From: Smittia aterrima
Lineage: Eukaryota > Arthropoda > Insecta > Diptera > Chironomidae
DNA length: 64,000 nucleotides
Assembly (NCBI GenBank): GCA_033063855.1
Contig: CP093829.1
Location: 23,901,537 to 23,965,536, forward strand
Direction: 5' to 3'
The number at the start of each line of letters is the position of its first letter. The first letter of the stretch is position 1. This document shows positions 63,701-64,000 of this stretch, piece by piece. The notes under the pieces were generated by a model. The model was not told where the DNA came from and did no database searches. It saw only the letters and a program-made list of their open reading frames with translations. The translations under genes and the position numbers were made by a program.

Positions 63701-64000
63701 AGAGCTCATAAGAATTGATTTGATCTGTTAAGATCTGTTAGTAACGTAAACTTGAGATAACTGCATTCTTAATTAAATATTATATAATATATATTATATT
63801 TAAATAAATTATATATTATATATTATATTTATATATATTATATAATATTTTTCAACTGGCAACATAATCGCCTTGATCAATCGTCAAGTTTACAGTTGAG
63901 ATTCAGTTACGAAGATATCATTGTCGCTATCGTCATCAACAAAATTCAAAGCACGTCTCAATCGGTTCCTTCAAGAATGTCTAATCACGAGTGTGTCGAT
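54755..64000. other. 9.2 kb without a recognisable gene, upstream of ADAM10
   Basis: AT-rich DNA with poly-A and poly-T runs and only short, motif-free frames. Directly upstream of the ADAM10 ATG is a possible acceptor (AACTCCAG at 54765-54772), so the 5' UTR may be spliced and part of this stretch may be its first intron. A good minus-strand donor, GAG|GTAAGG, at 62885/62884 could end a distant 5' exon. Neither is proven. The right end carries an AT-only palindromic tract at 63771-63850. Confidence 0.6.
63771..63850. repeat. AT-only low-complexity tract
   Basis: About 80 bases made only of A and T in TATATTATATAAT-like units, many self-complementary, so it can extrude hairpins. It is probably a simple-sequence tract; it has no coding meaning. 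Confidence 0.85.

Overview
This is an AT-rich eukaryotic window. Spliced genes with conventional GT-AG introns, many only 49-70 nt long, and clear orthologs of Drosophila fat, ecdysoneless, Taf12, Neurofibromin 1 and ADAM10/kuzbanian point to an insect. Compact introns beside AT-rich intergenic DNA suggest a dipteran, possibly a midge-like lower dipteran; the species is inference.

Layout: (1) 1-13670, minus: the 5' eight coding exons of fat, an atypical cadherin of Hippo and planar-polarity signalling. About 30 of the usual 34 cadherin repeats are present; the gene runs off the left edge. (2) 13671-19363: non-coding, probably holding the fat 5' UTR and promoter. (3) 19364-21622, minus: ecdysoneless. 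It is divergent from (4) Taf12, 21935-22441, plus, across a 312-bp gap with a TATA box and initiator. A coding-looking but broken stretch follows Taf12. (5) 23257-35748: an accessory region bounded by a ~1.6-kb inverted duplication. The 8.1 kb between the arms carries a two-exon, two-membrane-segment protein gene that I do not recognise (28344-29282) and a ~300-bp direct duplication. The right arm is interrupted by 1.2 kb of extra sequence. (6) 36200-46356, minus: complete Nf1, reconstructed as 13 coding exons and 2850 aa, including a 14-nt microexon. (7) 46357-51163: mostly non-coding, with an alternative last exon of the next gene at 50790-50923. (8) 51164-54754, minus: complete ADAM10/kuzbanian-type metalloprotease, 8 coding exons and 877 aa. 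(9) 54755-64000: 9.2 kb without a recognisable gene.

The genes do not form an operon or a dedicated system; the window is a normal insect gene neighbourhood. The most notable structure is the inverted duplication flanking an 8-kb block, the pattern expected of a staggered-break inversion. I found no RNA genes, CRISPR arrays or intact transposons. Exon ends were assigned by eye from reading frame, splice consensus and family knowledge, not from transcripts.
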